Source: Vitreoscilla massiliensis (GTDB lineage: Bacteria > Pseudomonadota > Gammaproteobacteria > Burkholderiales > Neisseriaceae). Taken from it: 64,000 bases of DNA. The notes under the pieces were generated by a model, which saw only the letters and a list, made by a program, of their open reading frames with translations, had not been told where the DNA came from and did no database searches. The stretch is from positions 124,001 to 188,000 of the forward strand of contig NZ_LN898220.1 in assembly GCF_001457815.1 (NCBI RefSeq), written 5' to 3'. A program made the position numbers and the translations under genes. Below are positions 8,670 to 16,258 of the stretch, one piece after another. The stretch's first letter is position 1; each line of letters begins with the position of its first letter.

Positions 8670-8696
8670 CTGCCCAGAAGTTTGGGCAGTTTTTTT
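8670..8696 (+). terminator. Rho-independent terminator of the encapsulin operon
   Basis: CTGCCCA, a 6-nt loop and TGGGCAG are followed directly by seven T residues, 41 nt after the desulfurase stop. Confidence 0.88.
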
Positions 8697-8858
8697 ATGC
8701 GTCTGATGCTGTGATGCATGCGGCACTGCAGCCGTCAGCAAAGAAGCACGGAAAACGGGGATATGAAAACAGACAGAACTTGTAAGAAACCGTACAAACC
8801 CGCACGGTAAGCCATCACAGACACCCATTGGGACAAATAAGCGTCAACAACACGCATG

Positions 8859-8889
8859 AAAAAAGCCTGACTGTAAAGTCAGGCTTTTT
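8859..8889 (-). terminator. Terminator hairpin after tRNA-Ala
   Basis: AAAAAAGCCTGAC, a short loop and GTCAGGCTTTTT form a stem with a T run on the minus strand, 8 nt past the tRNA 3' end. The symmetrical A/T tails could also serve the plus strand. The 160 bp between this and the upstream terminator hold no gene I can see. Confidence 0.85.
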
Positions 8890-8896
8890 AGAATCT

Positions 8897-8972
<76 letters not shown>

Positions 8973-9372
8973 GTAAGAGATGTGCATATTATCAGCATTT
9001 TTTAAAATTGCAAACACTTGCAACCGCAAAATCACCCGATTTTTTGCAGCACAACAATAAAGCCATGATGTGACTGCATATTTTCTTTGCCTTGATTTCA
9101 TCTTTTTTCTTACCAAGCTTCGCCAAGCCGCTCTCAACCGTGATTTACAGATTAGCGTTTTCCCAGTTCATGGCTGCAAAAGCTTATTAGGCGTTCAATC
9201 AACACACTCTCAGTGTACTGTCCAATGGTCTAAGTTGGCTGTAGTTAGTTTACAGGCCGCCTTGCGCTTAACTCGCGGCAAAGTCCAGCCTCTTATTTCA
9301 GTGCAGTCCAAGAAAGAATACGGGTGAATACCGAGTCAGATAGCGCTTGCTTTGAAGCTCGGTATCCAAATC
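8973..9372. other. Gene-free stretch between tRNA-Ala and msrB
   Basis: 400 bp with no ORF that looks coding. It contains one DUS-like word (9249-9260). The tRNA promoter should lie near 8975-9020. Nothing else is recognised. Confidence 0.6.
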
Positions 9373-9413
9373 AAGCGGCCTGTAAACATCTGTTAGCTGT
9401 TTACAGGCCGCTT
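9373..9413 (-). terminator. DUS-like inverted pair behind msrB
   Basis: AAGCGGCCTGTAAA and its inverse form a 14-bp stem with a 13-nt loop, 19 nt past the msrB stop. There is no real T run, so terminator activity is plausible rather than certain. Confidence 0.65.
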
Positions 9414-9432
9414 TCATTGGCTGTTTGGGGTG

Positions 9433-9831
9433 TTATGCGTCTTTGCCCACAAACGTCATAGCCAAAGAATTGATGCAATAACGCTCACCTGTGGGCGGTG
9501 GGCCATCGGGGAACACATGGCCTAAATGCGCATCGCAACGGCTGCAGCGCACTTCTTCGCGCACCATGCCGTGGCTGCGGTCGACGATGCGGTAAGTGGC
9601 ATCAGGCTCGGCTTCGGCAAAAAACGCCGGCCAGCCGCAATGGCTGTCGAATTTGCTTTGGTCGGTAAACAATAAGGCATCGCAACAAGCGCAGCGATAG
9701 TCGCCACTTTCGTAAAATTCATTGTAGCGGCCTGTATATGGGCGTTCAGTCCCAGCCTCTCGCGTTATATAATACACGTCGTCTGGTAGCAGCTCGCGCC
9801 ATTCGGCATTGGTTTTGTGGATTTTTTCCAT
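9433..9831 (-). CDS. msrB: Peptide-methionine (R)-S-oxide reductase MsrB
   Basis: 132 residues from the ATG at 9831, preceded by GAAAGGATTATCACC; the frame stays open further upstream but without a ribosome site. It reduces the R form of methionine sulfoxide in proteins. Zinc-binding cysteines appear in CACCDALLF and CSRCDAHLGH, and the catalytic cysteine in RYCINSLAM. It is a single-domain, apparently cytoplasmic protein, without the fused MsrA and thioredoxin domains of neisserial PilB/MsrAB. It is divergent from mltG. Confidence 0.93.
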   Translation of the reverse strand: MEKIHKTNAEWRELLPDDVYYITREAGTERPYTGRYNEFYESGDYRCACCDALLFTDQSKFDSHCGWPAFFAEAEPDATYRIVDRSHGMVREEVRCSRCDAHLGHVFPDGPPPTGERYCINSLAMTFVGKDA

Positions 9832-9947
9832 GGTGATAATCCTTTCTATCGCCCGTCTGCCAATCGTTACACTCGTATTGCAAGCAACTCGATAAGAGGT
9901 TGGCAATGGTTTTAGATACTTAGTTTTAGATTACAGAATGAGTCATT

Positions 9948-10937
9948 ATGGCTAAAAAATGGATGGTGGTGGTAGCAGCAACGGTTGCCACCATGGTAGC
10001 AATTTTCGCATTATTGTTGTTTTTGCCCAAAAGCAACAGTGGTACTGAACGCATCTTGGTGAAAAAAGGCGATTCAATTTCCAGCTTAAGCCGCCAATTG
10101 GATGAAAAAGGCTTGATTTACAGCCGCCCATTCTTGGTGTTAAGCAGCACTTTATTGGGTCGCAGTCAGGTGCGTCCGGGGCAATACCGTTTGCCGGAAA
10201 GCATTTCCACTTGGAGCATTTTGCAAAAATTGGCGGGCAATCCCGACAGCTTGTTTGTGCGCATTCCTGAGGGCAGCACGTTTGGCGACATGCGCGCCAT
10301 CATCAGCCAATTACCGCATTTGGAACACGATGCCAAAGGCCTGTCTGCGCAAGCCATCATCAAGCGCTTAGACCCTAAGCAAACAGCCGAACATCCTGAA
10401 GGCTTGTTCTTCCCAGACACCTATGAATACACACCCGGCATGAGCGATATGGATTTGTACAAAACCGCTTATGACAAAATGCAAGGCCAATTGCAAGACG
10501 CATGGGACGACAGACAAGGCGATTTGCCATACAAAACGCCGTATGAATTGTTAATCATGGCCAGCATCATTGAAAAAGAAACCGCCCATCCTGACGACAG
10601 GGCCAATGTGTCGGCGGTGTTTGTCAACCGTTTGCGCACTGGTATGCGCTTGCAAACCGACCCTACCGTGATTTATGGCATGGGCGACGCTTACAATGGC
10701 CGCATCCGCCGTTCGGATTTGCGCCGCCCTACCCCTTACAATACCTATGTGATTGATGGTTTGCCACCAACACCGATTTCCTTGCCCAGCACCGCGGCCT
10801 TGGAAGCAGCAGCCCACCCATCCTCAGAAAAATACCTGTATTTTGTGTCGAAAATGGACAGCACAGGTGAGAGTTATTTCAGCCACGATTTAAAGGAACA
10901 CAATGAAGCCGTCAACAAATACATCCGCAAACGCTAA
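9948..10937 (+). CDS. mltG: Endolytic murein transglycosylase MltG (YceG family)
   Basis: 329 residues. One N-terminal membrane anchor (residues about 5-27) is followed by a LysM-like segment and the YceG catalytic domain. The active-site region IMASIIEKETAHPDD places the likely catalytic glutamate at E209. FVNRLRTGMRLQTDPTVIYG is the conserved core. The enzyme cuts nascent glycan strands at the inner membrane and so sets their length. It heads a run of seven genes on this strand and overlaps tmk by 35 nt, the usual mltG-tmk-holB order of proteobacteria. Confidence 0.94.
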   Translation: MAKKWMVVVAATVATMVAIFALLLFLPKSNSGTERILVKKGDSISSLSRQLDEKGLIYSRPFLVLSSTLLGRSQVRPGQYRLPESISTWSILQKLAGNPDSLFVRIPEGSTFGDMRAIISQLPHLEHDAKGLSAQAIIKRLDPKQTAEHPEGLFFPDTYEYTPGMSDMDLYKTAYDKMQGQLQDAWDDRQGDLPYKTPYELLIMASIIEKETAHPDDRANVSAVFVNRLRTGMRLQTDPTVIYGMGDAYNGRIRRSDLRRPTPYNTYVIDGLPPTPISLPSTAALEAAAHPSSEKYLYFVSKMDSTGESYFSHDLKEHNEAVNKYIRKR

Positions 10938-11577
10938 GCGAGGCTTGTTCATCAGCTTGGATGGGATAGACGGCGCCGGCAAAACCACGCATTTGCAAGC
11001 CATACAAGCGTGGTTTGAACAGCAAGATTTGCCTTTTGTGATGACGCGTGAACCGGGTGGCACGCCCTTGGGTGAATCCTTGCGTGCCTTATTGCTCGAC
11101 CCAGCCACCGACATCAGCAATGAAACCGAGTGTCTGCTGATGTTTGCCGCGCGTCAGCAACACCTGCAAGACGTGATTTTGCCTGCCTTGGCGCAAGGCA
11201 CACACGTCATCAGCGACCGCTTTACCGATGCGACCTTTGCCTATCAAGGTGGTGGTCGTGGTCTGCCGTGGCACCAAATTGAAGCCTTGGAAACATGGGT
11301 ACAGGCCGGCTTACAACCCGATTTGACCTTGTTATTGGATGTGCCGTTGGAAGTGTCTATGGGGCGCATCGAAAAATCGCGCGAAAAAGACCGCTTTGAG
11401 CAAGAACAAGCCGATTTTTTTACGCGTGTGCGCAGTGCTTACCAACAACGCGCTTTGGCCGCACCCGCGCGCTATGCCCTCATTGATGCCCACCGCGACA
11501 AAGCCGTGGTCAGCGCCGATGTGGTCGCAGCGGTGGCGCAATTATTCGACCACGCACGCACGGATGCACAAGCATGA
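10903..11577 (+). CDS. tmk: Thymidylate kinase
   Basis: 224 residues. It phosphorylates dTMP to dTDP. The P-loop ISLDGIDGAGKTTHL is at the N-terminus, TREPGGTPLGE is the conserved substrate loop, and SDRFTDATFAYQGGGR holds the DRx motif. The start at 10903 lies inside the end of mltG; the end overlaps holB by ATGA. Translation is probably coupled along this operon. Confidence 0.95.
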   Translation: MKPSTNTSANAKRGLFISLDGIDGAGKTTHLQAIQAWFEQQDLPFVMTREPGGTPLGESLRALLLDPATDISNETECLLMFAARQQHLQDVILPALAQGTHVISDRFTDATFAYQGGGRGLPWHQIEALETWVQAGLQPDLTLLLDVPLEVSMGRIEKSREKDRFEQEQADFFTRVRSAYQQRALAAPARYALIDAHRDKAVVSADVVAAVAQLFDHARTDAQA

Positions 11578-12551
11578 TTTACCCATGGCAACAAATGGTT
11601 TGGCAACAAGTGCAACAGCGTTGGCACGCTTTGCCGCATGCCATCTTGCTCAGCGGCCAACAAGGCACGGGCAAATGGGCGTTTGCCGAACACTTGGCAC
11701 AAGCCTTGTTATGTGAGCACGTCGATGCGCACAAAAACGCTTGTGGCATGTGTTCTGCTTGTCATCTGTTCGGCCAACACAGCCACCCCGATTGCATGGT
11801 GATGCGTCCTGAAAGCGAAGACGGCAATGCGCGCAAGCTGTTGCAAATCAAAGTGGATGCGGTGCGTGAGGTGTTGGCGTTTGCACAATTGAGCAGCCAC
11901 CAAGGCGGTCGCCGGGTCATCATCATTGAGCCAGCCGAAGCCTTGAATTTACAGGCCGCCAATGCCTTGTTGAAAATACTGGAAGAGCCGCCTGCCAATG
12001 TGGTGTTCATCTTGGTTTCGCACCACAGCGAGCGCTTGCTGCCGACCATTTTAAGCCGTTTGCAAGTGTGGCATCTGCCCACGCCGCCCGCATCTGTGGC
12101 GCTGGCATATGTGCAAGAGCAAGGCTTAAGCCTCAGCACCGCACAATTGGCGTTTCAAGCCGGTGCGCCTTTATTGCAAGAAGACGCCAGTTTGCAAGAC
12201 TTGCGCGCGCAGTGGTTGGCGGTCTTGGCCAAGCCGCGCTTATTGGCCTTATTGGATTTTGCCGCCGAATTTGATAAACACAAACGCCCACTGGGCGAGG
12301 CTTTGGATTGGTTGTACAAATGGTTGGTCGACTTGGGGCTTAGCCGCCAAGGTTTGCCGGCATTGTATTATCCTGAGCAACAAAGTGGCCTGTCGGCCTT
12401 GGCGACACATTCGCCGTATTTGTGGCAACAATTGGTCGACAAATTGCACAAATTGATGCCATTTGGCCAACACACTTTGAATGTTAAGCTACAATTGGAA
12501 GACATCAGCATCGATTACCTAAACCTGATTACGCATAAAGAGGCGAATTAA
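11574..12551 (+). CDS. holB: DNA polymerase III delta-prime subunit
   Basis: 325 residues. It is a clamp-loader subunit of the replicative polymerase. The N-terminal AAA+ domain has an altered P-loop, SGQQGTGKWAF, and a zinc module of four cysteines (C in LLCEHV, then ACGMCSACH). IIIEPAEALNLQAANALLKILEEPP is the sensor region (positions given as landmark). A DUS-like word at 11948-11959 encodes the LQAA in that segment. It sits between tmk and pilZ, as in many Gram-negative genomes. Confidence 0.93.
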   Translation: MIYPWQQMVWQQVQQRWHALPHAILLSGQQGTGKWAFAEHLAQALLCEHVDAHKNACGMCSACHLFGQHSHPDCMVMRPESEDGNARKLLQIKVDAVREVLAFAQLSSHQGGRRVIIIEPAEALNLQAANALLKILEEPPANVVFILVSHHSERLLPTILSRLQVWHLPTPPASVALAYVQEQGLSLSTAQLAFQAGAPLLQEDASLQDLRAQWLAVLAKPRLLALLDFAAEFDKHKRPLGEALDWLYKWLVDLGLSRQGLPALYYPEQQSGLSALATHSPYLWQQLVDKLHKLMPFGQHTLNVKLQLEDISIDYLNLITHKEAN

Positions 12552-12552
12552 C

Positions 12553-12906
12553 ATGTCACAACCGCAAGTTCCCGGCAAGATGGTGCAAGTCGCTTTATCA
12601 GACCGTACCAGCATTTACAATTCTTACATGAGCTTCCTCAACCATGGAGGCATCTTTATTCCCTCTGATGATGATTTCAAGATGGGCGATGAAGTGTTAT
12701 TGGTATTGGAAGTGGGCGAAGCAGCCGACCGCTTCCCGCTCAAAACCACGGTGTGCTGGATCAATCCCGTGCGCGGCAGCACCACCCGTCCTCGCGGTGT
12801 GGGATTGGCCTTTGACAACAGCGATACCGCCAAACAAGCACGCCATTACATTGAAAACAGCCTCGCCGGCTTATTGGATTTACCCCGCCCCACTTACACG
12901 ATTTAG
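12553..12906 (+). CDS. pilZ: PilZ, type IV pilus assembly protein
   Basis: 117 residues. A single PilZ domain without the RxxxR c-di-GMP motif, so it belongs to the pilus-assembly class that acts through the PilB/PilF ATPase and not by nucleotide binding. Conserved stretches are YMSFLNHGGIFIPS and GVGLAFD. Its position one base after holB is the classic holB-pilZ arrangement. It links this operon to the pilus genes at 54-58 kb. Confidence 0.9.
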   Translation: MSQPQVPGKMVQVALSDRTSIYNSYMSFLNHGGIFIPSDDDFKMGDEVLLVLEVGEAADRFPLKTTVCWINPVRGSTTRPRGVGLAFDNSDTAKQARHYIENSLAGLLDLPRPTYTI

Positions 12907-12911
12907 ACACC

Positions 12912-13694
12912 ATGTTAATAGATTCACATTGCCACCTCAATTTCCCCGATTTGGTGGCGCGTTTGCCTGAAGTATTGGCAAACATGCACGACAACAACAT
13001 CCGCCAAGCCTTGGCCATCAGCGTCAGCCGCGACACTTATGCGCAAGTCCAAGCCTTGGCCGACGCCCATGCCAACATTTATTGCACCATAGGCGTGCAT
13101 CCCGATGAAGAAAGCGCGGCCGAATTCAGCTTGGAAGAAATGATACAGGCCGCCTCCCTCCCCAAAGTGGTGGGCATAGGCGAAACCGGTTTGGATTACC
13201 ATTGGTGCCAAGGCGATTTGACTTGGCAACACCAACGCTTTCGCACCCACATTCAAGCGAGCAATGCCACCAAACTGCCATTGGTGGTGCACACGCGCGA
13301 TGCCGGCGCAGACACCTTGCGCTTGTTGCGCGAAGAACGGGCCGAGGCCGGCGTGATTCACTGCTTCACCGAAGACGTGGACTTTGCGCGAGAGGCTCTG
13401 GATTTGGGCTTTTACATCTCTTTCTCCGGCATTTTGACCTTTAAAAATGCCCAGCAAATCCAAGCAGCCGCCCAATTCGTGCCGCAAGACCGCATCTTAG
13501 TGGAAACCGATGCGCCGTATTTGGCGCCGGTGCCCAAACGTGGCAAACCCAACGAACCTGCTTATGTGCGCTATACCGCCGATTTTTTGGCGCAGTTGCG
13601 CGGCGACAGCGTGGCCGAAGTGGAACGCTATACTTGCGACAATTTCTACCGCTTGTTCAATAAAGTACCGCGCATCGATGAGGCAGCAGCATGA
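12912..13694 (+). CDS. TatD-family metal-dependent hydrolase (YcfH-like)
   Basis: 260 residues of the TatD amidohydrolase fold. Metal ligands are seen in LIDSHCHLNF at the N-terminus, GIGETGLDYHW near 95 and LVETDAPYLAP near 200. TatD proteins act as 3'-5' exonucleases or deoxyribonucleases in some species, but the cellular role of the YcfH branch is unsettled. It begins 5 nt after pilZ and overlaps the next gene by ATGA. Confidence 0.92.
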   Translation: MLIDSHCHLNFPDLVARLPEVLANMHDNNIRQALAISVSRDTYAQVQALADAHANIYCTIGVHPDEESAAEFSLEEMIQAASLPKVVGIGETGLDYHWCQGDLTWQHQRFRTHIQASNATKLPLVVHTRDAGADTLRLLREERAEAGVIHCFTEDVDFAREALDLGFYISFSGILTFKNAQQIQAAAQFVPQDRILVETDAPYLAPVPKRGKPNEPAYVRYTADFLAQLRGDSVAEVERYTCDNFYRLFNKVPRIDEAAA

Positions 13695-14467
13695 GCACAC
13701 TCACGCTGACCGTGCTCGGCTGTGGCAGCTCTTCCGGCTGCCCAGTCATCAATTGCGATTGCGACACTTGCTTAAGCACTGCACCTGAAAACAAGCGCAG
13801 CCGCTGTTCGGCTTGGCTGAGCAGCGATGATGGCGCTTCCATCGTCATCGACACCGGCACCGATTTTCGTGCCCAAGCCTTGCGCGCACGCATCCCCCAC
13901 ATCGATGCGGTGTTGTACACCCATCCGCATGCCGACCACTTAAACGGCGTCGATGATTTGCGCGCGTTTTGCTACAAGCAAAAAGCCGCCATCCCAGTGT
14001 ATGGAAATGGTTTCACGCTGGCGAACATGCAAAGCCGCTTCGATTATGCGTTTTTAGAGCCGCGTGAATTTTGGGACAAGCCGGTACTGAAAGCGCAAGG
14101 CTTACAGGCCGCTCAAACCATTGCGGGATTGCCGGTGCAAGCGTTTAATGTGCCGCATGGGCGCTGGACGATTTCAGCGTTTCGCATCGGCAACATCGCC
14201 TGGCTCACCGATTTGAACGACATCAGCGACGAAGTAATAGACCAATTACAAGGTTTGGATTATTTGTTTTTGGATTGTTTGATGGACCATGCCTACCCCA
14301 GCCATTTGAGCGTGGAGCAAGCATTTGCGTTTGCCCAGCGCATCAATGCCCAACAAACCTACCTCATCCACATGACCCACCGCTTGGAATACCACGAATT
14401 GATGGCACGCTGCCCTGAGCGCGTCGCCGTCGCTTACGACGGTCTTACCGTCACAAGCGGCCTGTAA
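13691..14467 (+). CDS. MBL-fold metallohydrolase, PhnP-like
   Basis: 258 residues of the metallo-beta-lactamase fold. The HPHADH motif supplies the catalytic metal site and a NCDCDTC cluster near residue 22 is the structural zinc site seen in PhnP-type phosphodiesterases. Its true substrate is probably a cyclic phosphate or similar small ester; there are no phosphonate genes nearby. Its last codons are formed by a DUS-like word (14457-14468), whose TAA is the stop codon. Confidence 0.85.
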   Translation: MSTLTLTVLGCGSSSGCPVINCDCDTCLSTAPENKRSRCSAWLSSDDGASIVIDTGTDFRAQALRARIPHIDAVLYTHPHADHLNGVDDLRAFCYKQKAAIPVYGNGFTLANMQSRFDYAFLEPREFWDKPVLKAQGLQAAQTIAGLPVQAFNVPHGRWTISAFRIGNIAWLTDLNDISDEVIDQLQGLDYLFLDCLMDHAYPSHLSVEQAFAFAQRINAQQTYLIHMTHRLEYHELMARCPERVAVAYDGLTVTSGL

Positions 14468-14469
14468 AC

Positions 14470-15363
14470 ATGAACAGCCGGCGTTTACTGAGTTTTATGC
14501 GCAAATGCTGGCTGTTTTTGGCTTACGCCAGTTTGGCTGCGCTGTTACTCGGTGAATTGGGCCGCCATTATTGGCTATTGGAATTGTTCAGCCATTTTGT
14601 GCCTGTCTACGCAGTGCTGCTGGTATTCGGTGCCCTATCGAGTCGCCAACATGTGCAACGGCTGTTGTTTGGTTTGACAGCAGCGGCGTTGGCTGTCTGG
14701 ATGTTCACACCGACCGCGGCCAACAAGCCCTCCTCACCCGCCGCACAACGCTTTATCAGCTACAACCTCTATATCAATAATCCGCAGACCGAAGCCGATT
14801 TCAACTGGCTGTTGCAGCAACAAGCCGATGTGGTGTTTCTCACCGAAGCCACGCCGTTGATGGGCATCACCCAACATTTACAGGCCGCTTATCCCTATGG
14901 TTGTGAGCGTTTGGATGACAGCCCTTTTGGCTTAATCCTATTGTCCAAACAGCCATTAAGCTCTTGCGAGGTCTTGCAATACGGCAGCCTGTACCGCTTC
15001 CCCGCCATACGCGCGCAATTGGGCAATGGCCGCGTGGTGTATGCCATGCACCCACCGCCACCGATTTCTGCCTTTTTGGCCAAGGAGCGCGACCGTGTGT
15101 TGCAAGACATAGCCGCGCAAGTGGCACAAGAATCAGGCGAGGTTTTGGTGATGGGCGACATGAACAACAGCGCGTTTGCACCCTCGTTCCGCCAATTCAT
15201 CCAAGACAGCGGCCTGAATTTACAAGCCCCACGCGCCATGCCCACTTGGCGCCCCGGCTTAATCGGCATAGACCACATCTTGCGGCGCTCCAAACACACC
15301 GCTACAGTAACGTATGGTCCGTGGCTGGGCTCAGACCACCGACCTGTCATCGCACGCTGGTAA
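14470..15363 (+). CDS. Endonuclease/exonuclease/phosphatase (EEP) family membrane protein
   Basis: 297 residues. Two or three hydrophobic segments (about 13-30, 36-55, 60-77) precede a DNase I-like EEP domain: FISYNLYINN, VVFLTEATPL, VMGDMNNSAF and the final LGSDHRPVIARW. The catalytic part should face the periplasm, where it may act on phosphoesters or nucleic acid. The start lies 2 nt after the previous stop and directly behind a DUS-like word, with no Shine-Dalgarno sequence, so coupled translation is likely. Confidence 0.85.
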   Translation: MNSRRLLSFMRKCWLFLAYASLAALLLGELGRHYWLLELFSHFVPVYAVLLVFGALSSRQHVQRLLFGLTAAALAVWMFTPTAANKPSSPAAQRFISYNLYINNPQTEADFNWLLQQQADVVFLTEATPLMGITQHLQAAYPYGCERLDDSPFGLILLSKQPLSSCEVLQYGSLYRFPAIRAQLGNGRVVYAMHPPPPISAFLAKERDRVLQDIAAQVAQESGEVLVMGDMNNSAFAPSFRQFIQDSGLNLQAPRAMPTWRPGLIGIDHILRRSKHTATVTYGPWLGSDHRPVIARW

Positions 15364-15365
15364 AC

Positions 15366-16037
15366 TCAATCCACCACCGGATAATACGGTTTGCCCCACA
15401 AGCCCTCATTGGGCTTGCTCAACATCACCTGCAAAAACAATGGCAACATGTCGCTTAAGATGCGATTGGCATCTTTCAATTGCGCCCGATTGACCTTGCT
15501 CGCATGGGTGGCACCACCATGAAAAATCTGATTGCGCAAGGTATACAAACGCTCAAACACCACCAGCAACACGCTTGAAGTGTCTTGCTCTTGCAAGGCT
15601 TTATGGCTTTTGCGCCGCGCCGCCGCAAATTGCTCTTGCCACGCCTCCTCGCTCAGCAAACCATTGTGATGGTTCCAAAATGGCTGAAACACGTATTTGG
15701 AATCCAATAAAGTGCGGATGCTGGCCGAATAGGTTTGCCACACCAATTGGTAAATGTGCTGATTGTTCACGCTGCAAATGCGCTGTAAGAAATCGCGAAA
15801 ACCGATTTTATCCGCGGCAGGCAAATGATTTTGGGCATCAATGGCGTAAGCGGCATTGAAAGCCACCCACAAACACATGAATTTCATGTCCAAATCGTCG
15901 CTGTGCTCAGCCTGTTTTAACCAACTCAAACTGCGGTGTAAACGCAGCCGTACCGGCTCACTTAACGCCGTTTTAACTTGATGGTATTGTTCTTCTACCG
16001 TGTTTAATGAATGATTTGCATGCTGTTGCACCAACAT
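15366..16037 (-). CDS. HEPN-domain-like protein of unknown function
   Basis: 223 residues from the ATG at 16037 (GGAGAG 5 nt upstream). All-helical, with MCLWVAFNAAYAID near residue 58 and YTLRNQIFHGGATH near 170. The R-x4-H in RNQIFH is the HEPN signature shared with RNases and toxin-like proteins; ApeA-type HEPN proteins have a similar C-terminus. No antitoxin or nucleotidyltransferase gene is adjacent. It converges on the EEP gene with a 2-nt gap. Function not assigned. Confidence 0.7.
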   Translation of the reverse strand: MLVQQHANHSLNTVEEQYHQVKTALSEPVRLRLHRSLSWLKQAEHSDDLDMKFMCLWVAFNAAYAIDAQNHLPAADKIGFRDFLQRICSVNNQHIYQLVWQTYSASIRTLLDSKYVFQPFWNHHNGLLSEEAWQEQFAAARRKSHKALQEQDTSSVLLVVFERLYTLRNQIFHGGATHASKVNRAQLKDANRILSDMLPLFLQVMLSKPNEGLWGKPYYPVVD

Positions 16038-16210
16038 AGAGACTCTCCAAAGCGTGATCAAAGCGAGGGGATGAATATTCAATACTCATAACATACGCAA
16101 GATTGTTGGCGGCTTCAAGCGCGGCGCCAGACCCGCATCATTTAAACAACACGAGCACCCAGCCAATCACAATAAACACAGCTCATCTCTTACTTGTTGT
16201 AGACATAAAA

Positions 16211-16241
16211 AAGCGGCCTGTAAAACACTTACAGGCCGCTT
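16211..16241 (-). terminator. DUS-like inverted pair behind htpG
   Basis: GCGGCCTGTAA (from 16213) and its inverse (to 16239) form a tight stem with a short loop, 18 nt past the htpG stop. The minus strand continues into TTTTTT, so this is a good intrinsic terminator. Confidence 0.82.
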
Positions 16242-16258
16242 ATCACATGTTCAAGCTA

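Noticed and set aside
9210..9245. TGTACTGTCCAATGG-type sequence resembling the end of an IS3-like element
   Set aside because: There is no matching second end and no transposase remnant nearby; the likeness is too short to support an insertion sequence.
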